Shown here in pieces: positions 17,205 through 27,101 of a DNA stretch of 64,000 nucleotides. A program made the position numbers and the translations under genes. Position 1 is the stretch's first letter, and each line of letters begins with the position of its first letter. A model generated the notes under the pieces. That model did no database searches. It saw only the letters and a list, made by a program, of their open reading frames with translations, and was not told the DNA's origin. The stretch covers positions 186,001 through 250,000 of the forward strand of contig CAJOFM010000002.1 in assembly GCA_905233915.1 (NCBI GenBank), given 5' to 3'. The stretch is from an uncultured Muribaculaceae bacterium (GTDB taxonomy: Bacteria; Bacteroidota; Bacteroidia; Bacteroidales; Muribaculaceae).

Positions 17205-18215
17205 ATGAAGACAACGAAACTTTTACCGATTGCGATGCTCGTGCTTGCATTGGCATCCTGTTCCAGTAAAGACGACAAGAAGGTCGAAATCAAGGAAGAA
17301 CTGCCTATCGTCGAGGTTGCGACCATCGGCGAGGAAGCCGTTAAGCAGATCAGTGAGTATACTGGTACTGTCGAAGCGTTCAAGACCAACAACATCTCGT
17401 CAAACAGTGGCTCACGCATCAAGCGCATCCTGGTTGACGTGGGTTCACGCGTGGCCCGTGGCCAGCGCTTAGTCATCCTTGACGACGTGAACATCGCCCA
17501 GCAGCAAATAGCCCTGGCGAACCTGAAGCGTGAACTGGACCGCGCCCGCGAGTTGGTGAAGATTGGTGGAGGCACGCAACAGGCCGTTGACCAGCTGCAG
17601 GCTCAGTACGATGCCACGGCACGCGCCATCCGCACGATGCAGGAGAACACCGTGCTCACCTCCCCCGTGAGCGGTGTGGTAACCGCCAAGAACTATGACG
17701 CCGGCGATCTGCCCGCAGGCTTGCCCATCCTGACCATCGAGCAGCAGAACCCCCTCAAGGTCATCGTCAATGTGAACGAGAGCGAGTACCCCAAAGTGAA
17801 ACGCGGCATGCCCGTTGTGGTCAAGTTTGACACTTATGGCGACGAAACCTTTCAGGGTCAGGTTTACCTGATTCACCCCACCGTTGACGCCACAAGCCGC
17901 ACCTTCCAAGTCGAGGTGGCCATCACCAACCGCAGTGACAAAGTGCGCACCGGCATGTTTGCCCGCGTGAACTTCAATTATGGCACCACCCACAGCGTTG
18001 TTGTTCCTGACCGCGCCGTGCAGAAGCAGGTGGGCTCGGGCGTGCGCTACGTCTGGGTTTATCAGGGCGGCGAAGTCGAGCTGCGTGAGGTCGAACTGGG
18101 CCAGCGCCTTGAGGACCGCTATGAGGTGAAGGGCGGTGTAGCAGCCGGTAGCCAAGTGGTTGTTGCCGGTGCATCGCGCCTGCAGGACGGAGCCAAAGTT
18201 CAACTCAAGAAATAA
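17205..18215 (+). CDS. RND efflux periplasmic adaptor (membrane fusion) lipoprotein
   Basis: Lipobox 'LALASCSS'; 'RIKRILVDVGSRVARGQRLVILDDVNI...NTVLTSPVSGVVTAKNYDAGDLP'. Confidence 0.94.
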   Translation: MKTTKLLPIAMLVLALASCSSKDDKKVEIKEELPIVEVATIGEEAVKQISEYTGTVEAFKTNNISSNSGSRIKRILVDVGSRVARGQRLVILDDVNIAQQQIALANLKRELDRARELVKIGGGTQQAVDQLQAQYDATARAIRTMQENTVLTSPVSGVVTAKNYDAGDLPAGLPILTIEQQNPLKVIVNVNESEYPKVKRGMPVVVKFDTYGDETFQGQVYLIHPTVDATSRTFQVEVAITNRSDKVRTGMFARVNFNYGTTHSVVVPDRAVQKQVGSGVRYVWVYQGGEVELREVELGQRLEDRYEVKGGVAAGSQVVVAGASRLQDGAKVQLKK

Positions 18216-18243
18216 TTCAAATTTCACAGTTGCGAAATTTGAA
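18216..18243. repeat. 10-bp perfect inverted repeat between the adaptor and RND permease genes
   Basis: TTCAAATTTC-acagttgc-GAAATTTGAA, starting at the nucleotide after the adaptor stop codon. Confidence 0.8.
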
Positions 18244-18271
18244 GTTTAGAGTTAAGTGTTTAAGGTTTAGA
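18244..18271 (+). repeat. Heptamer array A2 (GTTTAGA/GTTAAGT/GTTTAAG/GTTTAGA)
   Basis: Four 7-bp units, each starting GTT and each containing TAG or TAA. Confidence 0.7.
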
Positions 18272-18296
18272 GATACTAAACATATAGCATTCCATT

Positions 18297-21200
18297 ATGA
18301 GTTTATATTCCAGTTCAGTAAAACGACCGGTGACCACGATTCTTATCTTCGTGGCGCTGATTGTACTGGGTCTGTTTTCGCTGAGGAGTCTGCCTATTGA
18401 CTTGTTCCCCGATGTGGAAACCAACACCATCATGGTGATGACCAGCTATGCGGGAACCAGTGCATCGGATATCGAGCAGAACGTGACCCGCCCGCTTGAG
18501 AATGCCCTCAACTCGGTTGAGCATCTCAAGCACATCACGTCGAACAGCCGTGAGAACATCTCCATTGTCACACTGGAGTTTGAATACGGTTACAACATCG
18601 AGACTTTGACCAACGATGTGCGCGACAAACTCGACATGGTGTCGAGCATGCTGCCCGATGATGCCAACACGCCCATCATCTTCAAGTTCAGCAGCGACAT
18701 GATCCCCATCGTGCTGCTGTCGGTACAGGCCGGTCAGAGTATGCCTGGCTTGTATAAAATCCTTGACGAGAACGTGGCCAACCCGCTGGCTCGTGTGGAT
18801 GGAGTGGGATCGGTGTCTATCGCCGGTGCCCCCAAGCGTGAGGTCCACATCTACTTGGACCCGTTGCGCATGGAGGCCTACAACCTGAGCGTCGAGACCG
18901 TGGCCGCCCTCGTGGGAGCCGAGAACCGCAACATTCCCGGCGGTACGTTCGACATCGGTAACGAGACCTACCCCTTGCGTGTTCAGGGCGAGTTTACCGA
19001 CCCCCAGCAGATGGGTAACATGGTCGTGGGCATGTCACCCACGGGAGGTGTCGTGCACTTGAGTGACGTTGCCCGCATCGACGACTCGCTCGAGGAGCGA
19101 GCCCAGGAGAGCTTCAGCAACGGCCAGAAGGGTGCGATGATCATCGTGCAGAAGCAGTCTGGTGCCAACTCGGTGCAGATCTCGGACAAGATTGCCAAGG
19201 AGTTGCCCCGCATCCAGAAGAACCTGCCCAGCGACGTGAAGCTGGGTTACATTGTGGACACGAGCGACAACATCCGCAACACCATCGGCTCACTGGTCGA
19301 GACAGTGCTTTTCGCCCTGTTGTTTGTGGGCATCGTGGTGTTTGTGTTCCTGGGACGCTGGCGTGCCACCGTGATTGTGCTGGTGACGATCCCCATCTCG
19401 CTGATCGCATCGTTCATCTACCTGTATGCCACTGGCAACTCGCTGAACATCGTGTCGCTCTCGGCGCTGTCCATCGCCATCGGTATGGTGGTCGATGATG
19501 CCATTGTGGTTCTCGAGAACGTGACGACGCACATCGAACGCGGCTCGGCCCCGATGCAGGCCGCCGTCAACGGCACCAACGAGGTGGCCCTGTCGGTTAT
19601 GGCATCGACGCTGACGCTGATTGCCGTGTTCTTCCCGTTGACGCTGGTCAAGGGAATGACCGGTGTGCTGTTCAAGCAGCTGGGTTGGATGGTGACCATC
19701 ATGATGGTGCTGTCTCTCATCTGCGCCTTAATGTTGACCCCGATGTTGTGTAGCCGCCTGCTGCGCCTTAACGTGACCGACACCAAGATTTTCAAGAAAG
19801 TGTATGGCCCCATCCTCAAGGTGCTCGACAAGATCGACGACTTCTATGCCAAGGTGCTTGACAAGTGCGTTGCTCACCGCTGGATTACCACAGCAACTGC
19901 ATTGGGTATCTTTGTCGCATCGATGTTCCTGATGAAGTTCGTCGGCACCGAGTTTTTCCCGACCAATGATAACGGCCGCCTGGGTGTGTCGTTAGAGCTC
20001 CCCATCGGATCCCGCGTCGACCTGGCCAAGGACGTATCGCAGCGGCTGTACAAGGAGTGGACCACCAAGTATCCCGAGATCAAGGTGTTTAACTACACTG
20101 TGGGTCAAGCCAGCAGCGACAACACCTTTGCCTCGATGCAGAATAACGGTTCACACATCATCTCGATGAACATCACCCTGACCGACGCCAACAAGCGCGA
20201 CCGCAGCATTACCGAAATTGCCGGCATGATGCGTGAAGACCTCAAGCAATATCCCGAGTTAAAGAAGGCCCTGGTCAACGTGGGTGGTTCCCGTGGCGGC
20301 GGCATGAGCGGCCAGTCAACACTGAACTATGAGATCTACGGCTATGACTTCACCAAAACCGATAGTGTGGCCCAGCGCCTGAAACGCATCCTCGAGAGCG
20401 TGCCTGGTGCTGCCGACATCAACATCAGCCGCAGTGATTATCAGCCCGAGTATCATGTGGACTTTGACCGCGAGAAGCTGGCCATGTACGGCTTGAACCT
20501 GAGCACTGCCGCCAACGCGTTGCGCAACCGCATCAACGGCACGACGGCGAGCTACTTCCGCGAGGATGGTATGGAGTATGACATCAAGGTTATGTATGAT
20601 CCCGAGCATCGTCGCAGCATCAGCGACATCGAGAACATCATGCTCTATAACACGATGGGTCAAGGCGTGCGCCTCAAGGAGGTGGGCACTGTCGTCGAGC
20701 GTTTCTATCCGCCCACGATCGAGCGCAAGGACCGCGAGCGCATCATCACCGTGTCGACTGTTGTCCAGGACCGCCCGATGAGTGAGGTGATTGCCGATGC
20801 CCAACCGCTCATCGACAAGATGGACAAGCCCGCCGAGGTGTCGATCGAGTTGAGCGGTAGCTATGAAGACCAGCAGGACTCGTTCGGCGATCTGGCCACC
20901 CTGGGACTGCTGATTATCCTGCTCGTTTATATCGTGATGGCCAGCCAGTTTGAGTCGTTCACCTATCCCGGCATTATCATGACGTCTATCATGTTCGCCT
21001 TCTCGGGTATCGTGCTCATCCTGCTGTTGACGCGCACCAACCTGAACGTGATGTCGATGATCGGTGCCATCATGTTGATTGGTATTGTAGTGAAAAACGG
21101 TATCGTGCTCATCGACTACATCAACCTGAACCGCGAGCGCGGCATGAGCATCCGCCGTGCCGTGATCAACGGTGGCCACTCGCGTCTGCGTCCTGTGCTC

Positions 21201-21425
21201 ATGACCTCGATGACCACCATCCTGGGTATGGTGCCCATGGCTGTGGGTACTGGTGTGGGTAGCGAGATGTGGCGCCCGATGGGTATCGCCGTAATCGGTG
21301 GTTTGACCATGTCCACGCTGATGACCCTGCTGTTTGTTCCCACGATGTACACCATCTTTGCGCTGACCGGCATCCGCCGCACCCGCAAAAAGATTCGCAA
21401 GGAACATGAGAAAGATAAAAGATAA
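18297..21425 (+). CDS. RND family efflux permease (AcrB/MdtB-like)
   Basis: 1042 aa; 'SVKRPVTTILIFVALIVLGLFSLRSLPIDLFPDVE', 'VVDDAIVVLENV', 'VVKNGIVLIDY'. Confidence 0.96.
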   Translation: MSLYSSSVKRPVTTILIFVALIVLGLFSLRSLPIDLFPDVETNTIMVMTSYAGTSASDIEQNVTRPLENALNSVEHLKHITSNSRENISIVTLEFEYGYNIETLTNDVRDKLDMVSSMLPDDANTPIIFKFSSDMIPIVLLSVQAGQSMPGLYKILDENVANPLARVDGVGSVSIAGAPKREVHIYLDPLRMEAYNLSVETVAALVGAENRNIPGGTFDIGNETYPLRVQGEFTDPQQMGNMVVGMSPTGGVVHLSDVARIDDSLEERAQESFSNGQKGAMIIVQKQSGANSVQISDKIAKELPRIQKNLPSDVKLGYIVDTSDNIRNTIGSLVETVLFALLFVGIVVFVFLGRWRATVIVLVTIPISLIASFIYLYATGNSLNIVSLSALSIAIGMVVDDAIVVLENVTTHIERGSAPMQAAVNGTNEVALSVMASTLTLIAVFFPLTLVKGMTGVLFKQLGWMVTIMMVLSLICALMLTPMLCSRLLRLNVTDTKIFKKVYGPILKVLDKIDDFYAKVLDKCVAHRWITTATALGIFVASMFLMKFVGTEFFPTNDNGRLGVSLELPIGSRVDLAKDVSQRLYKEWTTKYPEIKVFNYTVGQASSDNTFASMQNNGSHIISMNITLTDANKRDRSITEIAGMMREDLKQYPELKKALVNVGGSRGGGMSGQSTLNYEIYGYDFTKTDSVAQRLKRILESVPGAADINISRSDYQPEYHVDFDREKLAMYGLNLSTAANALRNRINGTTASYFREDGMEYDIKVMYDPEHRRSISDIENIMLYNTMGQGVRLKEVGTVVERFYPPTIERKDRERIITVSTVVQDRPMSEVIADAQPLIDKMDKPAEVSIELSGSYEDQQDSFGDLATLGLLIILLVYIVMASQFESFTYPGIIMTSIMFAFSGIVLILLLTRTNLNVMSMIGAIMLIGIVVKNGIVLIDYINLNRERGMSIRRAVINGGHSRLRPVLMTSMTTILGMVPMAVGTGVGSEMWRPMGIAVIGGLTMSTLMTLLFVPTMYTIFALTGIRRTRKKIRKEHEKDKR

Positions 21426-21462
21426 GAGATAAAAGATAAGAGATAAGAGATAAAAGATACTG
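21414..21462 (+). repeat. Heptamer array A3 (GATAARA x6 + GATACTG)
   Basis: GATAAAA GATAAGA GATAAAA GATAAGA GATAAGA GATAAAA GATACTG; the TAA at 21423-21425 is the RND permease stop codon. Confidence 0.9.
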
Positions 21463-21503
21463 TAGATTGCACAGATGCTACAGAAAAGAATAGAATTAAT
21501 GAT

Positions 21504-21797
21504 ATGAAAGCGATATTCATTGCCTTTGACGAGGCTTATTATGAGCGCATTGTCGAGATGCTGCATTTGCTCAACTGCCGCGGATTCACCGGCTGGCGTG
21601 AGGTGCAAGGTCGCGGCAGCAAGACGGGAGAGCCCCACTATGCCACCCACGCGTGGCCCTCGATCGCTTCGGCCATCCTGACCGTGGTTGATGACCGCCG
21701 TGTGGACACCGTCCTCGACGAGTTGCACAAGATGGATGTGGCGACGCCCAAACTGGGTCTGCGCGCCTTTGTCCTTCCCGTTGAGCGCACCATCTGA
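21504..21797 (+). CDS. Small PG0541-family (PII-like) transporter-associated protein
   Basis: 97 aa 'MKAIFIAFDEAYYERIVEMLHLLNCRGFTGWREVQGRGSKTGEPHYATHAWPS...'; position directly after the RND permease. Confidence 0.75.
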   Translation: MKAIFIAFDEAYYERIVEMLHLLNCRGFTGWREVQGRGSKTGEPHYATHAWPSIASAILTVVDDRRVDTVLDELHKMDVATPKLGLRAFVLPVERTI

Positions 21798-21822
21798 CAT
21801 CACTCAATCAACGTCACTCAGG

Positions 21823-22881
21823 ATGTCCCTGCTTGACACATCAGGAAACTCCCCGCAACGCATCGGTTACATCGACGCGCTGCGGGGGTTTACCATGTTC
21901 CTCGTGGTGCTCAACCATGTGGCAGCCTTGTGCTGGCAACTCTCCAGCAATACCCCCTCCATCCACCATTACCTGACGCAGGTCAGGATGCCGATGTTCT
22001 TTTTCATCAGCGGCTTTGTCCTTTACAAGGCAGGGGTCGTGTGGAATGGCCGGCAGATTGTGACTTTCTTCAAGAAGAAGATTCCCGTGCAACTTCTCAG
22101 CCCGCTGTTGTTTCTTCTCATTTTCCTACACGTCACTCACACACCCATCCTCGACGGGCTGCTCGACAAGAACAAAGCCGGCTACTGGTTCACCTTTGTC
22201 TTGCTGGAATACTATGTGTTTTACGCAGTTGTGAAGTTTCTGGTGCGTTCGCGCTGGGCTTCGTGGATCCTCATCTTCATGGGTTTGGTCATGTATTACC
22301 TGTGCTGGCCCACCATGACGACGCATCACCAGACCGCCGACAATGTGCTGGCGTTGCTGAGCGCACACCACTGGCGCTTCTTTATCTTCTTTGTGCTGGG
22401 AACACTTGTGAGGCAGCACTACAACCTGGTGCAGCAGTGGCTTGACAACAGGTGGCTGTTGCCCGTGTGCATCGTGTTCTTCCTGGCGGTCAACGCCTTG
22501 GGTGATGTCTTGCCTGTCAAGACGGTTGTCATGAAGGGGTTGTTGTCATTGTCGGGATTGATTGTATTGTTCTCATTCTTCCGCAACAAGCAGGCGCTGT
22601 TCTCCCGAGAAACCAGATTAGGTCGCACGATGCAATACGTGGGCCGCCGCACGCTTGACATCTATCTGCTTCATTTCTTCCTGCTGCCCCTCAACCTGAG
22701 CGCATTTACATTGTTTAATGACCACCCGATGCCCATCATCGAGTTTTTGGCCTCTTCCATTATTGCTATCGTCATTATCGCTGTTTGTCTTGTCATCAGC
22801 GAGATTATCAGGCTCAGCCCATGGTTGGCGCACTGGCTATTCGGCGCTAAAACAACCGATAGGCCGCAAGCAGGTTGCTAA
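21823..22881 (+). CDS. Acyltransferase family (Acyl_transf_3) membrane protein
   Basis: 'RIGYIDALRGFTMFLVVLNHVA...RMPMFFFISGFVLYKAG' motif and multiple TM helices. ATG at 21823 chosen over the 21688 ORF start, which overlaps the upstream gene. Confidence 0.9.
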   Translation: MSLLDTSGNSPQRIGYIDALRGFTMFLVVLNHVAALCWQLSSNTPSIHHYLTQVRMPMFFFISGFVLYKAGVVWNGRQIVTFFKKKIPVQLLSPLLFLLIFLHVTHTPILDGLLDKNKAGYWFTFVLLEYYVFYAVVKFLVRSRWASWILIFMGLVMYYLCWPTMTTHHQTADNVLALLSAHHWRFFIFFVLGTLVRQHYNLVQQWLDNRWLLPVCIVFFLAVNALGDVLPVKTVVMKGLLSLSGLIVLFSFFRNKQALFSRETRLGRTMQYVGRRTLDIYLLHFFLLPLNLSAFTLFNDHPMPIIEFLASSIIAIVIIAVCLVISEIIRLSPWLAHWLFGAKTTDRPQAGC

Positions 22882-22909
22882 AAGCCAAAAAAATACTACC
22901 TTTGTAGCC

Positions 22910-24910
22910 GTGAAGAAGATCATATTGTTCATATTGATGTTGATGGTTGCTGCCGAGACCCATGTCGCGGTGGCACAGTTCACGACGGAGCGCACCAAGT
23001 CCACTACCAAGAAACAACGTGTGGAGCCGTCGGTGGCATGGAGCGTGAGTGAGCCGCTGGGCCTGCACTATCCCTCGACCATCGACACCATCCACCTGAA
23101 CTATCACCGCACGATGGTACCGTCGATGGTGAGCGACGCATGGCTCACCACGGGCAACTATGGGGCTCCTGGTCAGGGCCAAATCTTCATTGACCGCCCC
23201 TTGACTGGCGAATTCTTCTTTGAGGACGCCATCGAGGCATGGATGCATAACACAGGCACGATGCGCTACTACAATACGCGCATCCCCATGACGCTGTTGA
23301 GCCACTCGACAGGCGGTGACAAATACAGTAACCTGGACCGCACGCGCCTGGAATTCTCGGGCAATGTGGACCGCAAGACGCAACTTGGCGGCGGTTTCGA
23401 CTACATCTACAGTAAGGGCTCCTATGACGTGCAGGCCGACAAGGACTTCACATGGCGGTTGTTCGGCTCGCACATGGGCGACCGCTACGAGATGCAGACC
23501 TTCTTTAACCACTACAACTACACCACCAAGGAAAGCGGCGGCATCACCGACGACCGCTACATCACCGATCCTGCCGAGGTGCAAGGCGGCGAGACCCGCG
23601 TGGACAACAAGAGCATCCCCACCCTGTTGAGTGCAGCGCACAGCCATCTTGAGGGTAGTCAGCTCTACCTGAACCAGCGCTACAAGGTGGGCTATTACCG
23701 TTACCGCCGCGACAGCATTACCGATACCATTATCGACCGCACCTATGTGCCAGTGACAAGTTTCATCTGGACCCTGGACTTCAAGCATGCTAAGCATCAG
23801 TTCCTGAACAGTTCCAGCATTGAGGACAAGAGTTTCTTTGAACACTCCTATCTGGGTCTTGGCGGCACCGACGAGACGACCAGTTACTGGCGGTTGCGCA
23901 ACACCGTGGGCGTATCGATGCTTGAGGGTTTCAACAAGTACGCCAAGTTCGGTTTCGCCGTCTATGGCACCCACGAGGTGAGGCGCTACACCCAGGTGAC
24001 CGACAGCGTCACGGGAACGACCCTGGCGGAGGGGCTTGACCCCTTGCCTGCCCAGGTGCCCCACAGGGCTACCCAAAACCTGCTGTGGGTAGGCGGCCAG
24101 CTCACCAAGCAACAGGGCTCGCTGTTACGCTATAACGCCACAGCTCAATTTGGAGTGCTGGGCGATGCTGCGGGCGAGGTGGATATCACAAGCGACGTGA
24201 CCACGCGCTTCAAGCTGCTGGGCGACAGTGTGAGTGTCAAGGGCTACGGCTACTTCAAGAACCTGGCGGTGCCCTACCTGATACAGAATTTCGTGTCCAA
24301 CCACTACGTGTGGCACAACGACTTTTCCAAGACCAAGCGTGTGCGCGTTGGCGGTGAACTGGACATGCCCTTCTCGTGGACCAACGTCAATGTGGGCTAT
24401 GAGACCCTGACCGAATTTATCTATTGGGATGAGAATGGCCTACCCGCTCAGCATGGCGGCGCCATCCATGTGTTGAGTGCACGGCTGCGCCAGGGGCTGC
24501 ACTTCAAGGCCTTCAACTGGGACAACAGCGTGACGTTGCAGACGAGCAGCAACGAGCAAGTGCTGCCGTTGCCCAAGTTCGCCATCTACAGCAACCTGTA
24601 TGCCACGTTCACCATTGCCCGCGTACTGCATGTGCAGATGGGTGTTGACGGTAACTATTATACCAAGTATTACGCGCCCGTTTACAACCCTGCAACCATG
24701 ACGTTCCACAGCCAGCAGGAGATGGAATGCGGCAACTTTGCCATCATGAACCTGTATGCCAACTTCAAGATGAAGCAGGCCCGGTTCTTTGTTGCCTGGA
24801 CCCACTTCAACCAGAAGCTCCACAGCGGTGATGCATACTTTGCCATGCCGCACTACCCTCTTAACCCCGCCCGACTGCAGGTCGGTGTCTCGGTCAACTT
24901 TGTGAATTAG
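22910..24910 (+). CDS. Putative porin (Bacteroidales outer-membrane beta-barrel)
   Basis: GTG start at 22910 gives signal peptide 'VKKIILFILMLMVAAETHVAVA'; beta-barrel character, C-terminal 'LNPARLQVGVSVNFVN'. Confidence 0.78.
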   Translation: MKKIILFILMLMVAAETHVAVAQFTTERTKSTTKKQRVEPSVAWSVSEPLGLHYPSTIDTIHLNYHRTMVPSMVSDAWLTTGNYGAPGQGQIFIDRPLTGEFFFEDAIEAWMHNTGTMRYYNTRIPMTLLSHSTGGDKYSNLDRTRLEFSGNVDRKTQLGGGFDYIYSKGSYDVQADKDFTWRLFGSHMGDRYEMQTFFNHYNYTTKESGGITDDRYITDPAEVQGGETRVDNKSIPTLLSAAHSHLEGSQLYLNQRYKVGYYRYRRDSITDTIIDRTYVPVTSFIWTLDFKHAKHQFLNSSSIEDKSFFEHSYLGLGGTDETTSYWRLRNTVGVSMLEGFNKYAKFGFAVYGTHEVRRYTQVTDSVTGTTLAEGLDPLPAQVPHRATQNLLWVGGQLTKQQGSLLRYNATAQFGVLGDAAGEVDITSDVTTRFKLLGDSVSVKGYGYFKNLAVPYLIQNFVSNHYVWHNDFSKTKRVRVGGELDMPFSWTNVNVGYETLTEFIYWDENGLPAQHGGAIHVLSARLRQGLHFKAFNWDNSVTLQTSSNEQVLPLPKFAIYSNLYATFTIARVLHVQMGVDGNYYTKYYAPVYNPATMTFHSQQEMECGNFAIMNLYANFKMKQARFFVAWTHFNQKLHSGDAYFAMPHYPLNPARLQVGVSVNFVN

Positions 24911-24936
24911 GAAACAAACTTAAAACAGAGATTATC

Positions 24937-25800
24937 ATGTTTACGAGAGTTTTATTAATTGCCATGGCGACAATCGCTATGACCGCCATTGGTTCATGCA
25001 ACAGCAACAACAACGATAGTGGAATCAACATCAGCAAGGTACAAGAGGCCAATGGCGACAGCACCCTGTGCCAGTTCAATAACATTGACATGGACAAACA
25101 GTACTCCTACGTTGATGACGATGGCGACACCCTGTATTTTGATAACTCATTCTCGGCTTTCTGGCCGCAAATAATCAATGGTAAGCCTTGCCCCAACCTC
25201 CAGCAAGCCCTGCTCCGCGCCATGACCGACAGCGCCGAACTCAACACCCTTGACAAGGCCGTTGACTTTCTGCTCAACCCGGGCAACTATACCGACTATG
25301 ACGTCAAGAGATTCACTCCCGTCACCGAGGTCAAAGATAATGGCAAGTTATCAACCAGCGAAGTGGATGTGATCATGCAAAGCATGACCGACCGCTTGTT
25401 GCTCTATCACCTGGGCACTTATTCCTATATGTCTGGCGGTGCGCATGGCATCTATGCTAACAATTACGTCACCTACGACTTGAAGACCGAAAAAGCCGTG
25501 ACCCTTGCTGAAATCATTGCCGACACCACCCTGCTGCGCACTGTCACCTTTAAGGCAATCAAGCAGGCCTACGACTATGACAAGGATGACCTCTTTATTC
25601 CCGACAACGGCCTGCTACCACTGCCAGGAGACTTTTATATTGAAGGCTCGGTGCTCCACGTCGTCTATCAGGTCTATGAGATTGCCAGCTATGCCCAGGG
25701 GATGATAGATGCCCCCATCTATCCCTACTTGCTCAAGCCCGAAGAGATGAAACGCCTCTACACCCCCTACGCCCTCGAACTTCTCGACTATTCCGATTAA
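24937..25800 (+). CDS. DUF3298/RsiV-like lipoprotein (paralog 1)
   Basis: Lipobox 'TAIGSCNSN'; 'SGGAHGIYANNYVTYDLKTEKAVTLAEI...VLHVVYQVYEIASYAQG'. Confidence 0.8.
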   Translation: MFTRVLLIAMATIAMTAIGSCNSNNNDSGINISKVQEANGDSTLCQFNNIDMDKQYSYVDDDGDTLYFDNSFSAFWPQIINGKPCPNLQQALLRAMTDSAELNTLDKAVDFLLNPGNYTDYDVKRFTPVTEVKDNGKLSTSEVDVIMQSMTDRLLLYHLGTYSYMSGGAHGIYANNYVTYDLKTEKAVTLAEIIADTTLLRTVTFKAIKQAYDYDKDDLFIPDNGLLPLPGDFYIEGSVLHVVYQVYEIASYAQGMIDAPIYPYLLKPEEMKRLYTPYALELLDYSD

Positions 25801-25823
25801 TCTAGCACAAAACATCATTCCAC

Positions 25824-26654
25824 ATGAAAAAGATGACCATCATCCTGATCGCCATAGCGCTCATGTTATGGGCATGCCCCGCCATGGGACAATCATACGG
25901 AGAACCTTGTCAGTTCTATAACATCGACAAAACCGTCAAAGCAAAACTTGGGGAAGGAGAAGACGTAGCCTATCAGCAAAACTCCATCAAAGCCTTATGG
26001 CCAGTGATGCTTAATGGCAAGGAGTGCCCTAAACTGCAGGAGGCCTTCTGCAAACACCTGACCGGCAGGGACGATATCAAGCAGATGGATCGGGCCATCG
26101 AGTATCTGCTATACACCGACAACGAGAGTGTACCCTTTGGCGATAATGGCCCCTATCTGATTCTCGATGAGTTTAAAGATATCGAAACCTTTATTTCATC
26201 CATTTCCCATACAATCGAACTCAAGACCCTGGGCAAGAGGTTCGCCATATTCCATCTGTTTTCCTATTATTACTACGGAGGAGCAGCCCATGGCATGTAT
26301 GCCCACGACTACATCACCTATGATACAGAACTCGACAAAATTGTCACGTTAGAGGATATATTGATTGACCCGGAATTAATCCGTCCCCATATCCTGGAGT
26401 CAATCAACCTCAAGTATGACTACACCGAAGAGGACTTGTTCTTGCCCGAAGACGGCATCATGAAGATTCCGTCGGTGTTCTATTTCGAGGAAGGATTTCT
26501 GCACCTCGTCTATCAGGTCTATGAGATTGCCAGCTTCGCCCAGGGCGACATCGATGTGCCCCTCATTTATCCCAACGATCCTAGCGCCCCTGAGTACCTG
26601 ACTCCCTACGGCAAACAAGTCATGGAAGAATCGCTCGCTGAAGCTACTTGGTAA
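25824..26654 (+). CDS. DUF3298/RsiV-like secreted protein (paralog 2)
   Basis: 'YGGAAHGMYAHDYITYDTELDKIVTLEDILIDP...FLHLVYQVYEIASFAQGDIDVPL', clear tandem paralog of the preceding gene. Confidence 0.8.
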   Translation: MKKMTIILIAIALMLWACPAMGQSYGEPCQFYNIDKTVKAKLGEGEDVAYQQNSIKALWPVMLNGKECPKLQEAFCKHLTGRDDIKQMDRAIEYLLYTDNESVPFGDNGPYLILDEFKDIETFISSISHTIELKTLGKRFAIFHLFSYYYYGGAAHGMYAHDYITYDTELDKIVTLEDILIDPELIRPHILESINLKYDYTEEDLFLPEDGIMKIPSVFYFEEGFLHLVYQVYEIASFAQGDIDVPLIYPNDPSAPEYLTPYGKQVMEESLAEATW

Positions 26655-26813
26655 CTTGTTGATCTCTCCGTTCGCCCTCATCCCAGTTATTATCTCTCAT
26701 TCAGCCCAATAGGATATCAATCTATCATGCTGAATAATAGGGGATTAATTGACGACGTGATATTTTTTTGAAAAATTTTCGTCAAAATATTTTGTCAGTT
26801 CAAAAAGTCGCAG

Positions 26814-26821
26814 TACCTTTG
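26814..26821 (+). promoter_or_regulatory. -7 promoter element TACCTTTG upstream of tRNA-Asp
   Basis: TAnnTTTG match about 42 bp upstream of the mature tRNA 5' end. Confidence 0.6.
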
Positions 26822-26862
26822 CAGTCGCTTTGAGAAAGAAATTTCGATGGCATTCACATGAT

Positions 26863-26936
26863 GGTGTGTTAGTTCAGTTGGTTAGAATACCTGCCTGTCA
26901 CGCAGGGGGTCGCGTGTTCGAGTCACGTACACACCG
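26863..26936 (+). tRNA. tRNA-Asp(GTC)
   Basis: GGTGTGT/ACACACC acceptor stem, anticodon loop CCTGTCACG (GTC), GTTCGAGTC T-loop. Confidence 0.95.
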
Positions 26937-27037
26937 CAGTGGAGAGAGGATTTGGGTAAGTATGCTTCGGCTGCTTGCCCATTCTTTTTTTTGTGTTAGG
27001 CCTTAGGCGTGGAATCTGCACTTTTTCTTTTTAAATG

Positions 27038-27101
27038 CGAATTACGCGAATTTAACGAATTGGCTTCCGCTGCGTAGCCTTCGTTAAATTCGCGTAATTC
27101 G
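27038..27101. repeat. 22-bp perfect inverted repeat (dispersed palindrome candidate)
   Basis: CGAATTACGCGAATTTAACGAA-(20 nt, GGCT..AGCC inner pair)-TTCGTTAAATTCGCGTAATTCG. Confidence 0.9.

Noticed and set aside
20316-21803. 495-aa minus-strand ORF antisense to the RND permease
   Set aside because: Exactly opposite a strongly conserved gene; composition (His/Asp/Gln-rich) is typical of antisense frames in GC-biased coding DNA.
22847-24112. 421-aa minus-strand ORF antisense to the porin gene
   Set aside because: Antisense artefact, no recognisable domain, overlaps a convincing secreted protein.
26995-27008. TTAGGCC TTAGGCG two-unit heptamer downstream of tRNA-Asp
   Set aside because: Only two units and not next to a coding stop codon; too short to count as an array.
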